This document shows positions 35,422 through 45,626 of a DNA stretch of 64,000 nucleotides, piece after piece. The stretch is taken from NCBI RefSeq assembly GCF_002954265.1, contig NZ_PPSL01000004.1:186001-250000 (forward strand). The letters run 5' to 3'. Below the pieces are notes generated by a model. That model had not been told where the DNA came from, did no database searches, and saw only the letters and a list, made by a program, of their open reading frames with translations. How positions within the stretch are numbered: position 1 is the stretch's first letter; each line of letters opens with the position of its first letter. This DNA comes from Flavipsychrobacter stenotrophus. Its GTDB lineage: Bacteria > Bacteroidota > Bacteroidia > Chitinophagales > Chitinophagaceae. The position numbers were made by a program, and so were the translations under genes.

Positions 35422-36543
35422 TTATTTTTCTTTTTCTGTTATTTCCTCGTCGCGCTTTTTCTGAAGTCGTTGCACCAGTTTTGAAATGTTTGGGTTGTCT
35501 GGAGTGTCATCGCCAAGCAACAGTCCCCATTGGCGCAGGTGTGTAGATTTATCAAAGATGATCTTTAGCACGGCCATTACCGGTATGGACAGGAACATAC
35601 CCGCTACGCCCGCCAATTGTCCACCTATAACTATACTCACTATACTGGCCAGTGCATTTATTTTCACCTTAGAGCCAACTATACGTGGCATAAGTATATT
35701 GTTGTCCAGAAACTGCACTACTGCTATGCTGCCAAGTACGGCCCATATCTGCCACATCTCCTGCGACGATGTTAGTGTAAGTATAACGCCAATAAGATTA
35801 CCTATTAATGCACCGATATAGGGGATGAGATTAAGTATAGCGAATATTACACCGATTAATATGGCGTGTTTTATACCAAACAGCAAGAGAATACCGCCAA
35901 GTAATACAGTAAGGTAGCTGATCTGTATGAGCAACCCGCCAAGGTAATACTTGATGATCACCTCGGTTTCTTTTACCGCTTCTGTTACCTTAGGGTGATT
36001 GGTTTTGTCGAACCACATGTAGGTAAACTGCAATAGGGATTTTCGGTAAAAGAGAATAAGGAAAATGTAGATAGGCAGCAACCCTACAAATATGAGAATG
36101 TTACTCAGCGATGAAAATACACCTTGCACATATCCGGTTGCATTGTTCCCTGCCTTAGTTGCCTGTTTATGTATCATGGTCATTTGCTGATCCACAGACA
36201 GGTGGGTTTTGGTACTGATCCATTTACTGATGTTGTTCCAGTGGATGAGCAGATTCTCTTTAATTTTGTCAATATCACTCACCAGCCCTCCTACCTGGTA
36301 AGAAAGGAAAGTAGCTATCCCTGCTACAACAATAAATACAGCTACTATGCATAAAACGATAGACAACGCCTCGGGTATCTTGTGTTTTATGAGCCGGCGC
36401 AGCATGGGTAGCATGAGCAGCGCAAAGAAGAAGGCCGTTATCAAAGGCATGATAACATCTTTACCCGAAACAAGCAGACCACCAACGGCGCAAAGCCCCA
36501 GTAGTTCAATTGATCTTCGTACCGTAAGTGGCATGTCTTTCAT
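35422..36543 (-). CDS. AI-2E-family transporter (PerM/YdiK-like)
   Basis: 373 residues with about eight membrane helices in the family's arrangement: paired helices at the N-terminus (LLGLCAVGGLLVSG, ALSIVLCIVAVFIVVAGIATFLS), a soluble stretch (about 80-135), then five helices including LNLIPYIGALIGNLIGVILTL and the signature QFLDNNILMPRIVGSKVKINAL. The basic/acidic C-terminal tail is cytoplasmic. Known members export small molecules or act as Na+/H+ antiporters; the substrate here is unknown. A TAAATTTA box lies four bases before the ATG. Confidence 0.9.
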   Translation of the reverse strand: MKDMPLTVRRSIELLGLCAVGGLLVSGKDVIMPLITAFFFALLMLPMLRRLIKHKIPEALSIVLCIVAVFIVVAGIATFLSYQVGGLVSDIDKIKENLLIHWNNISKWISTKTHLSVDQQMTMIHKQATKAGNNATGYVQGVFSSLSNILIFVGLLPIYIFLILFYRKSLLQFTYMWFDKTNHPKVTEAVKETEVIIKYYLGGLLIQISYLTVLLGGILLLFGIKHAILIGVIFAILNLIPYIGALIGNLIGVILTLTSSQEMWQIWAVLGSIAVVQFLDNNILMPRIVGSKVKINALASIVSIVIGGQLAGVAGMFLSIPVMAVLKIIFDKSTHLRQWGLLLGDDTPDNPNISKLVQRLQKKRDEEITEKEK

Positions 36544-36623
36544 GCAGTAAATTTAGTTAATTAATAGGTTGTTGTGAACGATAACCTACTTATAAAAATT
36601 ATGCCACAGCCGATATAAATCAA

Positions 36624-36651
36624 AAACGACCCGCGAAAAGGCGGGTCGTTT
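36624..36651 (-). terminator. Terminator of the T9SS YHYH gene
   Basis: Perfect stem aacgacccgc/gcgggtcgtt with a gaaaag loop, 23 bases after the stop at 36674. On the minus strand it is followed by TTTTTG. Confidence 0.85.
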
Positions 36652-36673
36652 CAATTGATTATTTCAAAGTGTT

Positions 36674-38032
36674 TTATTTTATTACACTTACTCTTTTGCT
36701 AATTACTCCACTGTTAGTGATCACCTTTACAATGTACTCGCCATCGTATATGGTCCTTGTGTCAAAATAAGCCATAGTACTGCCAGGGTACACCATGGTT
36801 TTCTGAACCATTCTGCCGTTTATGTCATAGAGTTCTACTACTATTGTTTCGGTATTGAAGTTCTTCAACTGTACTGCTATCAGATCGCTGGCAGGGTTAG
36901 GGAATACGCTTACAACCTGCGCATCTTCCTTAATATTGTTGATGCCGACCGTTCCTGTAAAAATGGTAACCGGCTCTGTAATAGATGTTACTTTCCCGCC
37001 CGATTTTACACCATAATAAGTAGGTCCTACCATATAAGGGTATGCCGAATTCCAGTTAGAGCCTACTGTGCAGAAGTAAGCATAAGTGCCTGCAGGGTAT
37101 TCAGGTGTTACACAAAATCTACCATTGTGCTCATCCAGGTAATCAGGAGTAGCAGCTGAAGTAGTGTTATATTGATAATCTTCGCGGAAATAGCCGAGCG
37201 GGTAGGTAGCATTCACTGCGGGACCTGCTGTTACGGTAGAACCATCGGCATAAGTAGTTCTGGTAGTGATACTCCTTAGTGTATAGCTTGATTTTATTCT
37301 AGTGATGCCGCCTGTGCCATCCGCATTCTTGTAGCCAAATGCGCCATATACAGGGTAGCCATCAAATGCAAAGCCCAGAAGAGGGGAGTGGTGGGTGCTA
37401 TCCATTACGTAGAGTGCATCAGAGGTATATAGATTACATACTGTCGACAACACATTAAGATCAAGGCCAAATGCGCTCGGATTCTGGTGGTGGTGATAAT
37501 TGCCCATAGCCGGGTGGCCCTTTGAGCAGTCAAAACCTGTCACTTCTCCTACTATCGCATCGCGGTTCCAAACACCGTCACCCATTCCTCCAAGTGGACC
37601 ACCTGCGAGCGCACTTGTCGAGTTCTTCCACGATACGCCATCCCTATAGTCAAACATGGCTACACCATTAATAAAGATGCCGATGTCTCCACCCGTTGTT
37701 GCAGTAGGTGTGCCGGTATTAACCGCTGGTGTTAGTGGTAGCTTGAAGATCGCATTCTGAGATGTGGTAAGGGATGGATTGCCATCAAGGAAAGGTCCTG
37801 TTACATAGGTAGGTACACCTTTTGTTCTTGTATAAGACCATGTAGCGGAATAGAGAACAGTTTGTACATTAGCCGAGTCGGCGTCTACAATTGGTGTAGA
37901 ACTTCCCGAAACATAATGACGGCCGGTTACACCGGTGGTGTTCCTCAACCAGGCTGTAATAACCGGGTTGGTTTGGGCCATAAGTATCGTGCCGTTTACA
38001 AGTAAGGCGGCGAGCAGAGATATCTTTTTCAT
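36674..38032 (-). CDS. Secreted YHYH-domain protein with T9SS sorting domain
   Basis: 452 residues: a signal peptide (about 1-19, ILMAQ), a YHYH-type domain (about 60-330) with GNYHHHQNP and GFAFDGYPVYGAFGY, and a C-terminal T9SS sorting domain (about 375-452: VSVFPNPASD, VELYDINGRMV, GEYIVKVITNSG). It should be exported and attached to the cell surface or released by the type IX system. YHYH proteins are of unknown function; the His-rich motif suggests metal binding. It reads YHHH here rather than YHYH. Monocistronic, with a strong terminator. Confidence 0.9.
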   Translation of the reverse strand: MKKISLLAALLVNGTILMAQTNPVITAWLRNTTGVTGRHYVSGSSTPIVDADSANVQTVLYSATWSYTRTKGVPTYVTGPFLDGNPSLTTSQNAIFKLPLTPAVNTGTPTATTGGDIGIFINGVAMFDYRDGVSWKNSTSALAGGPLGGMGDGVWNRDAIVGEVTGFDCSKGHPAMGNYHHHQNPSAFGLDLNVLSTVCNLYTSDALYVMDSTHHSPLLGFAFDGYPVYGAFGYKNADGTGGITRIKSSYTLRSITTRTTYADGSTVTAGPAVNATYPLGYFREDYQYNTTSAATPDYLDEHNGRFCVTPEYPAGTYAYFCTVGSNWNSAYPYMVGPTYYGVKSGGKVTSITEPVTIFTGTVGINNIKEDAQVVSVFPNPASDLIAVQLKNFNTETIVVELYDINGRMVQKTMVYPGSTMAYFDTRTIYDGEYIVKVITNSGVISKRVSVIK

Positions 38033-38184
38033 ACTTAAAATTTAGGTATTAAGACAATTAGACGTTGACATCGGGCATTTCCTTCGGTCATTACAAAGAA
38101 AAGTTCAATGGTAAACTCCGCAAGTTTCGGGTATACAATTTGCGGACAGCACAATAATTTTGCAATACAACTCAATACTGAAAT

Positions 38185-39030
38185 ATGAAATATGGCGATA
38201 ACACCAATTACGGGCGGATAGAGGCGGCGATTGGTTATATAAAGGAAAATTTCAGGGAGCAGCCCGATCTGGATGCGATCGCAGAGAAAGTACACCTGAG
38301 TCCTTTCCACTTTCAGCGCATCTTTACTGAGTGGGCGGGAGTGAGTCCCAAAAAATTCTTACAGTTTATTAGCCTGAATTACGCAAAGAAGTTACTGGAG
38401 GGTCAAGCCAGCCTGTTTGACGCTACTTATGAATCAGGCCTCTCAGGCACCGGCAGGCTGCATGATCTTTTCATTAAGATAGAAGGAATGACACCGGGCG
38501 AGTATAAAAATGGTGGTGCCGGATTAACTATTAACCACAGCTTCGCCGATAGTCCTTTTGGTAGTATAATTGTAGGCTCTACGGCAAAGGGTATTTGTCA
38601 TCTTGCATTTGCAGACGATGAAAGCACGGGTATCGAAGTATTAAAGAACGCGTTCCCCAACGCCACTTTCAGGCAAGTGGCAGATATGCTACAGCAAAAT
38701 GCATTACATATTTTTAAGCATGATTGGCGTAAAATTGAAGAAGTAAAACTGAATCTTAAAGGCACAGAATTTCAGCTGAAGGTATGGGAGGCACTTCTTA
38801 AAATACCTGTCGGGAAATTATCAACCTACGGGAACCTTGCGAAACTACTACAGCGGCCCAATGCTTCAAGGGCGGTTGGTACTGCTATTGGAGATAATCC
38901 GGTGGCTTTTCTTATACCTTGCCATAGGGTTATTCAATCTACCGGTCAATTCGGGCAATATCACTGGGGTAGTAATCGCAAGACGGCCATAATAGGGTGG
39001 GAGGCGGCGTTCACCGAAACAAATCAATAG
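38185..39030 (+). CDS. AraC-type HTH fused to O6-methylguanine-DNA methyltransferase
   Basis: 281 residues. The N-terminal AraC HTH (about 10-105; VHLSPFHFQRIFTEWAGVSPKKF) is followed by a methyltransferase (about 115-275) with the acceptor Cys246 in IPCHRV and FQLKVWEALLKIPVGKLSTYG. It transfers methyl groups from O6-methylguanine to itself. Relative to E. coli Ada it lacks the N-terminal zinc/Cys domain that senses methylphosphotriesters, so regulation by that route is unlikely. A TAATTTTG box at about 38152-38159 lies 25 bases before the ATG. It stands alone. Confidence 0.93.
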   Translation: MKYGDNTNYGRIEAAIGYIKENFREQPDLDAIAEKVHLSPFHFQRIFTEWAGVSPKKFLQFISLNYAKKLLEGQASLFDATYESGLSGTGRLHDLFIKIEGMTPGEYKNGGAGLTINHSFADSPFGSIIVGSTAKGICHLAFADDESTGIEVLKNAFPNATFRQVADMLQQNALHIFKHDWRKIEEVKLNLKGTEFQLKVWEALLKIPVGKLSTYGNLAKLLQRPNASRAVGTAIGDNPVAFLIPCHRVIQSTGQFGQYHWGSNRKTAIIGWEAAFTETNQ

Positions 39031-39245
39031 ATCATATTTTGTTGTACATCGTTTTCCCTCTAATAATGTAGTAGTTTTTATATGTTAATGTATGCCGAAA
39101 AATACAATACATATAATTTAGTTATTTTTTTGTTACGGAAACTCTTATATTTAATGTTTTATTCTCTCTGTTGATTGTTAACTATTTTATGGAGTATTCA
39201 ACGTCCGGTAAATAAAACAGGGGTAGCTAATATTTACTATAATAT

Positions 39246-41324
39246 ATGTGGGGGCGATTGGCTGTATTTTTTCTATTCATGGGTTTACTTTTTTCTTCCT
39301 GCCATAAGGATAAAAAAAGTGAATACAGCCATCCCGATTATTTCGACAATATTTTCGCAAAAGCCGAGCTAATGAGCGATGCAGCACCTGCACAGGCTTT
39401 GTTGTTCGTAGACTCCGCTTTTAGACGGTTTGATGAAACTGGTGTTAAAGATCTTTACAGGAAATATTTATTTAAGGCAACCTGCAACATTGAAGCCCTC
39501 GGAAAAAGAGAGCTGGGGCTGCTTTATGTAGATAGTATGCTGTATGCAATAAGGGAAAAAGAGGGCGATCCCGAATTTGCAGAAGACAGGGCACGAGCAC
39601 TGTTTAAGCGGGCCGAGATACTTGAAGTACAAAAAAATTATAAGGAGGCTTTTGCCAATAGCAGTAAAGGGTTGGAAATTCTGGAGGGTATTCGGTCGTT
39701 AAAAGATTCGAGCCTGCTAAGTACCTATAACTGCATGTTGTTCACTATCAGCTATAAGCAGGGCAACTATCTCGACGCTGCAAGGTTTGGTGCCCTGGCC
39801 TTAAAGGAGTTACTTAGTTCCGGTAACAGCTATAGGAATTTTAAGAAAATACAGGCAAAGTATAATGATATTGGTTGTTCCTACAGCAGATGCGGTAAAC
39901 AAGATAGTGCCTTGTTCTATTTTAACCATGGACTCCAATACCTTGATGAAAATAAGGTTAGGTATGCCGATGTAAAATTTGCCCCGATCTTTGTAGAAGT
40001 GGCCAAGGGTGTTATGTATGGCAATATTGGTGACGTTTACTTAAAGCTCGGAGACACTGGTAAAGGAGAGGAATTTTATAAGAGGGATGTGCGGATCAAT
40101 TCTCAACGAAAGTTTGATCACGGAGATGCTCAGTGTACTCAATTAAAGATAGCCGCACTCTACTTTGCTCAGAAAAAGTTACCAGAGGCAATTGCCGAAA
40201 TGAGGAGCATAAGAACATCGCTAGATTCATTTCATAACATAGAAAATGAATTGAAATGGCATAAGCTACATCTTGATTATCTTGAAAATTCGGGTAAATA
40301 TGATGAGTATGCCAGGTATGTAAGACCATATTGTAAATTAAAAGACTCCCTTGCAAAAGCCAATCCTGTACCTCGTGTAGACATTAAGGACGAATATGAG
40401 AACATAAAGAGCCATTACAATATGGCATTGATACAGAAGAAGGACACGCAAAAAACATACTTTCTTCTCATCGTAGTTATATGCTCGGTGGTTGCTTTAG
40501 GCATAGCGGTAATGTTATGGCTCAACTGGAAAAAATCTAAAAGGCTGAATGAACAAATTCTCAAGCAGAATGATGAGATGCAGTTAACGCTCACTTCATT
40601 AACTGAAAGCCATAAGCAGAATTCTACTCTCATGCAAGTGGTAGCACATGATCTCAGAAGCCCGATATCTTCTATGATCGCCATCACAGAGCACTTGATG
40701 AGTTATGGCGAATTGCCCGATGATGACAAAGAATTACTTCAGCTCATGCACACGTCCGGCAGTCACTCATTAGAGATGATCACCGACTTGCTGAATATGA
40801 ATACCGTTGCTGAGGGCATGGAGAAGCAACCGGTAGATATGCATACCTTGCTTAGTTATTGCGTAGACCTGCTTCAGTTTAAGGCGAATGAAAAGGAACA
40901 AAAGATAGCATTGCAGGTAGAGGAAATAACAATGATGGTCAATAGGGAAAAGATCTGGCGTGTTATCAGTAATCTTATAGTCAATGCAATAAAATTCAGT
41001 CCGACAGGTGCAGCTATTAATGTCATCGGAAAGAAGGAAGCCGAAAGTTATATCATAGAAGTACAAGATAACGGTATAGGTATTCCTCAAGACTTGCAAG
41101 GCAAGATATTCGACATGTTTACAGAAGCCAAACGGCCGGGTACTTCCGGCGAAAAGCCTTTCGGGTTGGGGTTGGCCATCTCAAGGCAGATAGTGGAGGC
41201 CCACAACGGCAAGATATGGGTGCGCAGTCAGCCGGGCGAAGGCACCACCTTCTTCGTATCTATTCCTATTACTTATAAAAAGAGGAATGATACTATTGGT
41301 GAACCTTTCTGGAGGAAAGGGTAA
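39246..41324 (+). CDS. Lipoprotein-like TPR sensor histidine kinase
   Basis: 692 residues. The N-terminus LLFSSCHK has a lipobox-like Cys20, unusual for a kinase that also has a membrane helix. TPR-like helical repeats fill about 45-380. The membrane helix is at about 400-420 (FLLIVVICSVVALGIAVMLW), then HisKA with His468 in VVAHDLRSP and HATPase with DNGIGIP and FGLGLAIS. Same design as 6522-8507. It faces the convergent CheB-CheR kinase with an 11-base gap. Signal and partner regulator are unknown. Confidence 0.92.
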   Translation: MWGRLAVFFLFMGLLFSSCHKDKKSEYSHPDYFDNIFAKAELMSDAAPAQALLFVDSAFRRFDETGVKDLYRKYLFKATCNIEALGKRELGLLYVDSMLYAIREKEGDPEFAEDRARALFKRAEILEVQKNYKEAFANSSKGLEILEGIRSLKDSSLLSTYNCMLFTISYKQGNYLDAARFGALALKELLSSGNSYRNFKKIQAKYNDIGCSYSRCGKQDSALFYFNHGLQYLDENKVRYADVKFAPIFVEVAKGVMYGNIGDVYLKLGDTGKGEEFYKRDVRINSQRKFDHGDAQCTQLKIAALYFAQKKLPEAIAEMRSIRTSLDSFHNIENELKWHKLHLDYLENSGKYDEYARYVRPYCKLKDSLAKANPVPRVDIKDEYENIKSHYNMALIQKKDTQKTYFLLIVVICSVVALGIAVMLWLNWKKSKRLNEQILKQNDEMQLTLTSLTESHKQNSTLMQVVAHDLRSPISSMIAITEHLMSYGELPDDDKELLQLMHTSGSHSLEMITDLLNMNTVAEGMEKQPVDMHTLLSYCVDLLQFKANEKEQKIALQVEEITMMVNREKIWRVISNLIVNAIKFSPTGAAINVIGKKEAESYIIEVQDNGIGIPQDLQGKIFDMFTEAKRPGTSGEKPFGLGLAISRQIVEAHNGKIWVRSQPGEGTTFFVSIPITYKKRNDTIGEPFWRKG

Positions 41325-41335
41325 TAACGTCGCGA

Positions 41336-44300
41336 TTACTTTGGAAGAATAATCCTGAAGGTTGACCCCTCTCCTTCTTTACTGGTTGCCTTTACAAATC
41401 CTTTATGGTTGTCTATGATCTTCTTTACTATAGCCAGGCCAATACCGGTTCCCTGATAATTGGTTTTTTCCAATCTTTGAAAAATACCAAAGATTTTTTC
41501 ACTGAATTTCTCATCGAACCCAATACCATTATCTTCAATGCAGATACAATAGTATTCGCTTACTTTTATCTTATATTCCTCTGCTAATTTTTTCGTTATC
41601 TTCTCTTCTTTTATGGATATTACAGGCTCTGCCTGGTTAAATTTAATAGCATTGCTGATAATATTCTGAAACAGCTGGTGCATCTGGCCGGGTACGCCTG
41701 ATACTGTTGGTAACTTAGTTAATTTGATTTTTGCCTTTTTATCTCTGATGCTTATTTCCAGGTCTTCAAGTATCTGTTCTACAGTTTTGTTCAGGTCTAC
41801 TTTATCATGGCGTGTGTCGGTTTTTGACAAACGGGATAGGGTTAATATGTCGTCTATCAATACTTGCATACGATTAGATGAATTAGTGATCTTTTCCAGA
41901 TAGTTGCTGTCCCCGCCGTCAATTTTATTTTCAATGCGTTCTTTAAGCAGGTTGCCGAAAACCTGTATCTTTCTTAGTGGTTCTTTTAGGTCGTGTGATG
42001 CTACTGAGGCGAACTGCAGGAGGTCCATATTAGACTGTTCCAGTTTTACATTGGTGTCCTGCAACTCATCAGATGTTTGCTTGAGGTCCTGATATCCCTT
42101 TTCAATAAGTTCACTTGCCGACTTCTTTTCAGTAACATCATTAAATGTAACTACAAGTCCGTCCATCATTTTAGCCGCTACGGTTTCATACCACAGGCCG
42201 GTTCTCTCATCATAAAATTCAAATTTCGAAGTATTGCCGGTTTCGGTCACCTCTTTGTAGCGGTCAAATATTTCAGGGTCTACATGACCGTATACATCCT
42301 TAAATGTTAGCGTTGTAATATCGTCATCTAGTCCAAGAAGTAATTGCGACGCCTTATTAGCCGAGATAAATGAGAAGTCAATGATTCTGTGTTTTTCATT
42401 TCTCAATGCCTTTAAGGCCATAATTCCACTTGTTGAACTATTGAGTACTGCTTCCAATATGTTGTTCAGTTTCTTTACTTCCGACACATCTATAAAATTG
42501 ATGACCACTCCGTCTACACTTTTATTTTGTTTCATGTAGGGAACGATCCTCATCAGGTATACACTTTCATCTTCTGTCGATATCTCCTTCTCCAGTGTCC
42601 TAGAGGTTTGTATTACAGTCTTAATATCATTGATGAAATTCTGATTTTTAATGTTTGTTGATATATCAACTATTGAACGGCCAATATCCGTAGCTATCAG
42701 ATTTACCTGCCGTGTAGCGCCTGGCGAGAACTTACGGATGATCATCTTTTTATCAATCAATACCTGCCCGATATCCGTATTCCTGAAGTAGTTATTCAGG
42801 TCGTCATTAAGTTCTATCAACTCTTTTATCTTCAGCTGATGTTCCGCGTTTACAGTGTGAAGCTCTTCATTCAGCGATTGTAGTTCTTCATTGGTACTTT
42901 GCAGTTCCTCGTTCGATGATATGATCTCTTCATTGCTCGATTGCAGCTCCTCATTGGCAGATTCTACTTCTTCAATAAGTGCCTGCAGGTTCTCTTTTGT
43001 GTCCCGCAGTTCTATTTCTAGTTCACTTATACGTTCGGTTGTAAACTCCTGCGGCGTAACAGCTGTTGAACCATGACGTTTCTTGATAAGATCTTCCTCT
43101 TTCAGCACAATAAACAGAAACGGCTGCAAATAGGCTTTTTGTACCAGAAAAGGTTTTATGATCGCCGTCACTCTTCGTTCTTCCTTCCCTGTCTGAATGA
43201 GTATGTTTTTCTGCACTACACGTTCATTATCGTTTACAGCTCTCCGTATGCCGCTGCTCAGCGCTATAGACAAGTCTGTAGGTACCAGTTTCAGCAAATT
43301 AAAGTTGAAGGTTCCTTCAGGGAAGTCGAGAAATTTTTTGAAATTGCCGATGGCCTGTTTCACTTCAAAATCACGGTCTATAAATATACCTGCATAGTCA
43401 TATTCCTCAAGGAGGGTTTCTTTAAATATTTCCGCAAGGTTATTAAGTGCATTTTTTGATTTTGCCGCAACTATCAGGTTGTGATGTGCATTTTTATCAG
43501 CTGGATTACTAAATGCCTCCAGGTCTGCTACTCTTATTTTGCTGCTACATTTATAGATCTTCCATTTCTTATCTACTTCCTGCATTACGTCTTTAAGTAC
43601 GCCTATATTTTCACTCGCTCCCATAAACAGGTAGCCATTATCATTAATAGCAAAATGAAATTTCTGCAGAATACTCTTCTGTAATATCGGCGTCATATAA
43701 ATAAGCATATTCCTGCACGATAGCAGATCTATCTTACTAAACGGCGGATCTTTTGAAATGTCATGACGCGCAAAAACGATCATCTTCCTGATGGTGGGAA
43801 TAACGCGGTATCCATTTGATTCCTTTATAAAATATTTCTTAAGTCTTTCGGGCGAAATGTTTTTTACATTGTCTTCGCTGTATATGCCTCGTGAGGCTAT
43901 TTCAATCACGTCCTGGCTAATGTCGGACGCAAATATTTTAACGTCAATATCATGTTCTTTTAATGCTTCTATGCATTCATCAAATAACATAGCTATAGAG
44001 TAGGCTTCCTCTCTTGTACTACAAGCTACTGTCCATGCTTTGATCACCTCTCCCTTCACTCTCTTCTTAAGTATGTCTGGAATAACTACTGTCCGAAGTG
44101 TGTTAAAAGCTTCTTCGTCCCTGAAAAAACGGGTTACATGAAGCAGGAATTCTTTGCATAGTTTTTTTACCTCTTCCGGATTTCCTACGAGGTAATTATA
44201 GTAGTCGACAAGAGACCGGATGTTCTTTTCGGCCATTCTTTTCCCCAAACGCCGATTTATCGTTGGGCGTTTGTAATTAGAGAAATCATGGCTTGTGGTC

Positions 44301-44995
44301 TTATACACCAGTTCAAGAATATCCATTCTAGTGGCCTCCTCCTGGTTGGTGAGTGTATTGAATGAGCGTAGGAGCGGTGCTTCTTCAATAAATTCCAGTA
44401 GCTCTTCCGGCATCATTTCAGGTGCCAGTATCAGATCTACATATCCGGTTGATACAGCACTGTTAGGCATGCCGTCAAATTGTGCCGTAGTAGGGTCTTG
44501 CACTATTACAGTTCCGCCACTGTTTTTTATGGCTTGTATACCCTTTGTTCCGTCAGTTCCGGTTCCCGAGAGTATGATAGCAATTGCTTTTTCGGCTTTT
44601 TCTTTGGCCAGTGAATCAAAAAACAGGTCTATTGCATTATTGGGCTGGTGGTCTCTTATTTTTTCCACCAGTTTCAGCATCCCGTTTTTCAGCGTAATTA
44701 TTTTGCCCGGGGGAATTAGGTAGATACAGTTGGGCCTGATAGCCATTCGCTCTTGCGCCTCGTAAACCTGCATCTCGGTATGTTTAGCCAGCAATTCGTT
44801 CATCAGGCTCTTGTGCTCGGGAGACAGGTGCTGGATAATGACAAATGAAAATCCGGTACTTACCGGCATGTTATCAAATAATTCATTGATAGCTTCCAGT
44901 CCACCTGCCGAGGCGCCTATACCTACTACATAATTGTTTTGGGGTGTATGGTCGGGGTTATTTATTATGGATTTATTCTTCATCCGGGTATTCAT
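41336..44995 (-). CDS. CheB-CheR-PAS-histidine kinase fusion
   Basis: 1219 residues from the ATG at 44993-44995 (MNTRMKNKS). Order: CheB-like methylesterase (about 20-200) with [14 protein letters not shown] and LSGTGTDGT; CheR-like methyltransferase (about 215-490); a linker and a heptad coiled coil ([19 protein letters not shown], about 680-720); two PAS-like regions; HisKA with His1001 in VASHDLKEP; HATPase with DNGIGFD and GTGIGLAI. Known: such fusions occur in many Bacteroidota without chemotaxis receptors. Odd: the CheR SAM motif reads [10 protein letters not shown], with Arg328 where the family has Gly (GEE). The receiver gene 50 bases away is divergent and is the likely partner. Confidence 0.94.
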   Translation of the reverse strand: MNTRMKNKSIINNPDHTPQNNYVVGIGASAGGLEAINELFDNMPVSTGFSFVIIQHLSPEHKSLMNELLAKHTEMQVYEAQERMAIRPNCIYLIPPGKIITLKNGMLKLVEKIRDHQPNNAIDLFFDSLAKEKAEKAIAIILSGTGTDGTKGIQAIKNSGGTVIVQDPTTAQFDGMPNSAVSTGYVDLILAPEMMPEELLEFIEEAPLLRSFNTLTNQEEATRMDILELVYKTTSHDFSNYKRPTINRRLGKRMAEKNIRSLVDYYNYLVGNPEEVKKLCKEFLLHVTRFFRDEEAFNTLRTVVIPDILKKRVKGEVIKAWTVACSTREEAYSIAMLFDECIEALKEHDIDVKIFASDISQDVIEIASRGIYSEDNVKNISPERLKKYFIKESNGYRVIPTIRKMIVFARHDISKDPPFSKIDLLSCRNMLIYMTPILQKSILQKFHFAINDNGYLFMGASENIGVLKDVMQEVDKKWKIYKCSSKIRVADLEAFSNPADKNAHHNLIVAAKSKNALNNLAEIFKETLLEEYDYAGIFIDRDFEVKQAIGNFKKFLDFPEGTFNFNLLKLVPTDLSIALSSGIRRAVNDNERVVQKNILIQTGKEERRVTAIIKPFLVQKAYLQPFLFIVLKEEDLIKKRHGSTAVTPQEFTTERISELEIELRDTKENLQALIEEVESANEELQSSNEEIISSNEELQSTNEELQSLNEELHTVNAEHQLKIKELIELNDDLNNYFRNTDIGQVLIDKKMIIRKFSPGATRQVNLIATDIGRSIVDISTNIKNQNFINDIKTVIQTSRTLEKEISTEDESVYLMRIVPYMKQNKSVDGVVINFIDVSEVKKLNNILEAVLNSSTSGIMALKALRNEKHRIIDFSFISANKASQLLLGLDDDITTLTFKDVYGHVDPEIFDRYKEVTETGNTSKFEFYDERTGLWYETVAAKMMDGLVVTFNDVTEKKSASELIEKGYQDLKQTSDELQDTNVKLEQSNMDLLQFASVASHDLKEPLRKIQVFGNLLKERIENKIDGGDSNYLEKITNSSNRMQVLIDDILTLSRLSKTDTRHDKVDLNKTVEQILEDLEISIRDKKAKIKLTKLPTVSGVPGQMHQLFQNIISNAIKFNQAEPVISIKEEKITKKLAEEYKIKVSEYYCICIEDNGIGFDEKFSEKIFGIFQRLEKTNYQGTGIGLAIVKKIIDNHKGFVKATSKEGEGSTFRIILPK

Positions 44996-45031
44996 TTTAA
45001 AATTTGCCGCAAAAATTCTTTCTTTACTTCT

Positions 45032-45039
45032 TAATTTTG
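45032..45039 (+). promoter_or_regulatory. -7 box TAATTTTG of the receiver gene
   Basis: Matches TAnnTTTG and ends six bases before the ATG at 45046, in the 50-base gap shared with the divergent kinase gene. The two promoters must overlap, so co-regulation is likely. Confidence 0.45.
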
Positions 45040-45045
45040 GCAATA

Positions 45046-45432
45046 ATGATCAAAATACTACTGATTGAGGACGATCTTGACGACGTCGAATTGCTGGAGG
45101 ATACATTGCAAAGCAACAATGTAGCTTACATAGTTAATGTGAAGAACGATGGCAATGCCGCCATTGAATACATTAAAACGTGCGTCGACTGTCCTGATAT
45201 CATCATTCTCGATTTTAATTTGCCCAAAGTACACGGAAGAGAAGTGATCAAAGAAATAAAATCATTGCCTTCATTCAGAGATATACCCCTCCTCATACTC
45301 ACTACTTCTTCTGCTAAAGAAGATATGGATTATGCCTATAAACACGGGGCTGATAAATACCTGATAAAGCCAACCAGCCTGCAGCAGATAAAGGAAATGT
45401 GTGGTGTAATTGTAGATCTGGCTAAAAAATAA
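45046..45432 (+). CDS. Single-domain response regulator (Rcp1-like)
   Basis: 128 residues from the ATG at 45046 (MIKILLIEDDLDDVELL); the longer frame adds a leader that would overlap the promoter. Acidic pocket EDD (8-10), phospho-acceptor Asp56 in IIILDFNLP, LTTSS, and Lys in YLIKPTS. No output domain. Divergent from the CheB-CheR kinase with a 50-base gap, and ends before a bidirectional terminator. Confidence 0.93.
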   Translation: MIKILLIEDDLDDVELLEDTLQSNNVAYIVNVKNDGNAAIEYIKTCVDCPDIIILDFNLPKVHGREVIKEIKSLPSFRDIPLLILTTSSAKEDMDYAYKHGADKYLIKPTSLQQIKEMCGVIVDLAKK

Positions 45433-45573
45433 GATCGATCTGCAGCCGCCTAAACATGCGATTATTGCTATCCGTTTTTTGTTCAAAAAAATACCGATAA
45501 AAAACTGTGCCAACTTAAATCCATCTGAAATGCAGAGCTTTTGGATGTTTTAGGTACTTTTTTAATAAATAAC

Positions 45574-45606
45574 AAAAGGGTGCATTCTCAACGAATGCAC
45601 CCTTTT
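45574..45606. terminator. Bidirectional terminator
   Basis: Perfect 13-bp stem aaaagggtgcatt/aatgcaccctttt with a seven-base loop, between convergent genes ending at 45432 and 45627. Confidence 0.9.
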
Positions 45607-45626
45607 AAATTAATTGACAAATCGAA

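Noticed and set aside
38185-39030. Full Ada-type adaptive response regulator
   Set aside because: The N-terminal zinc/Cys phosphotriester-sensing domain is absent; only AraC HTH and methyltransferase parts are present.
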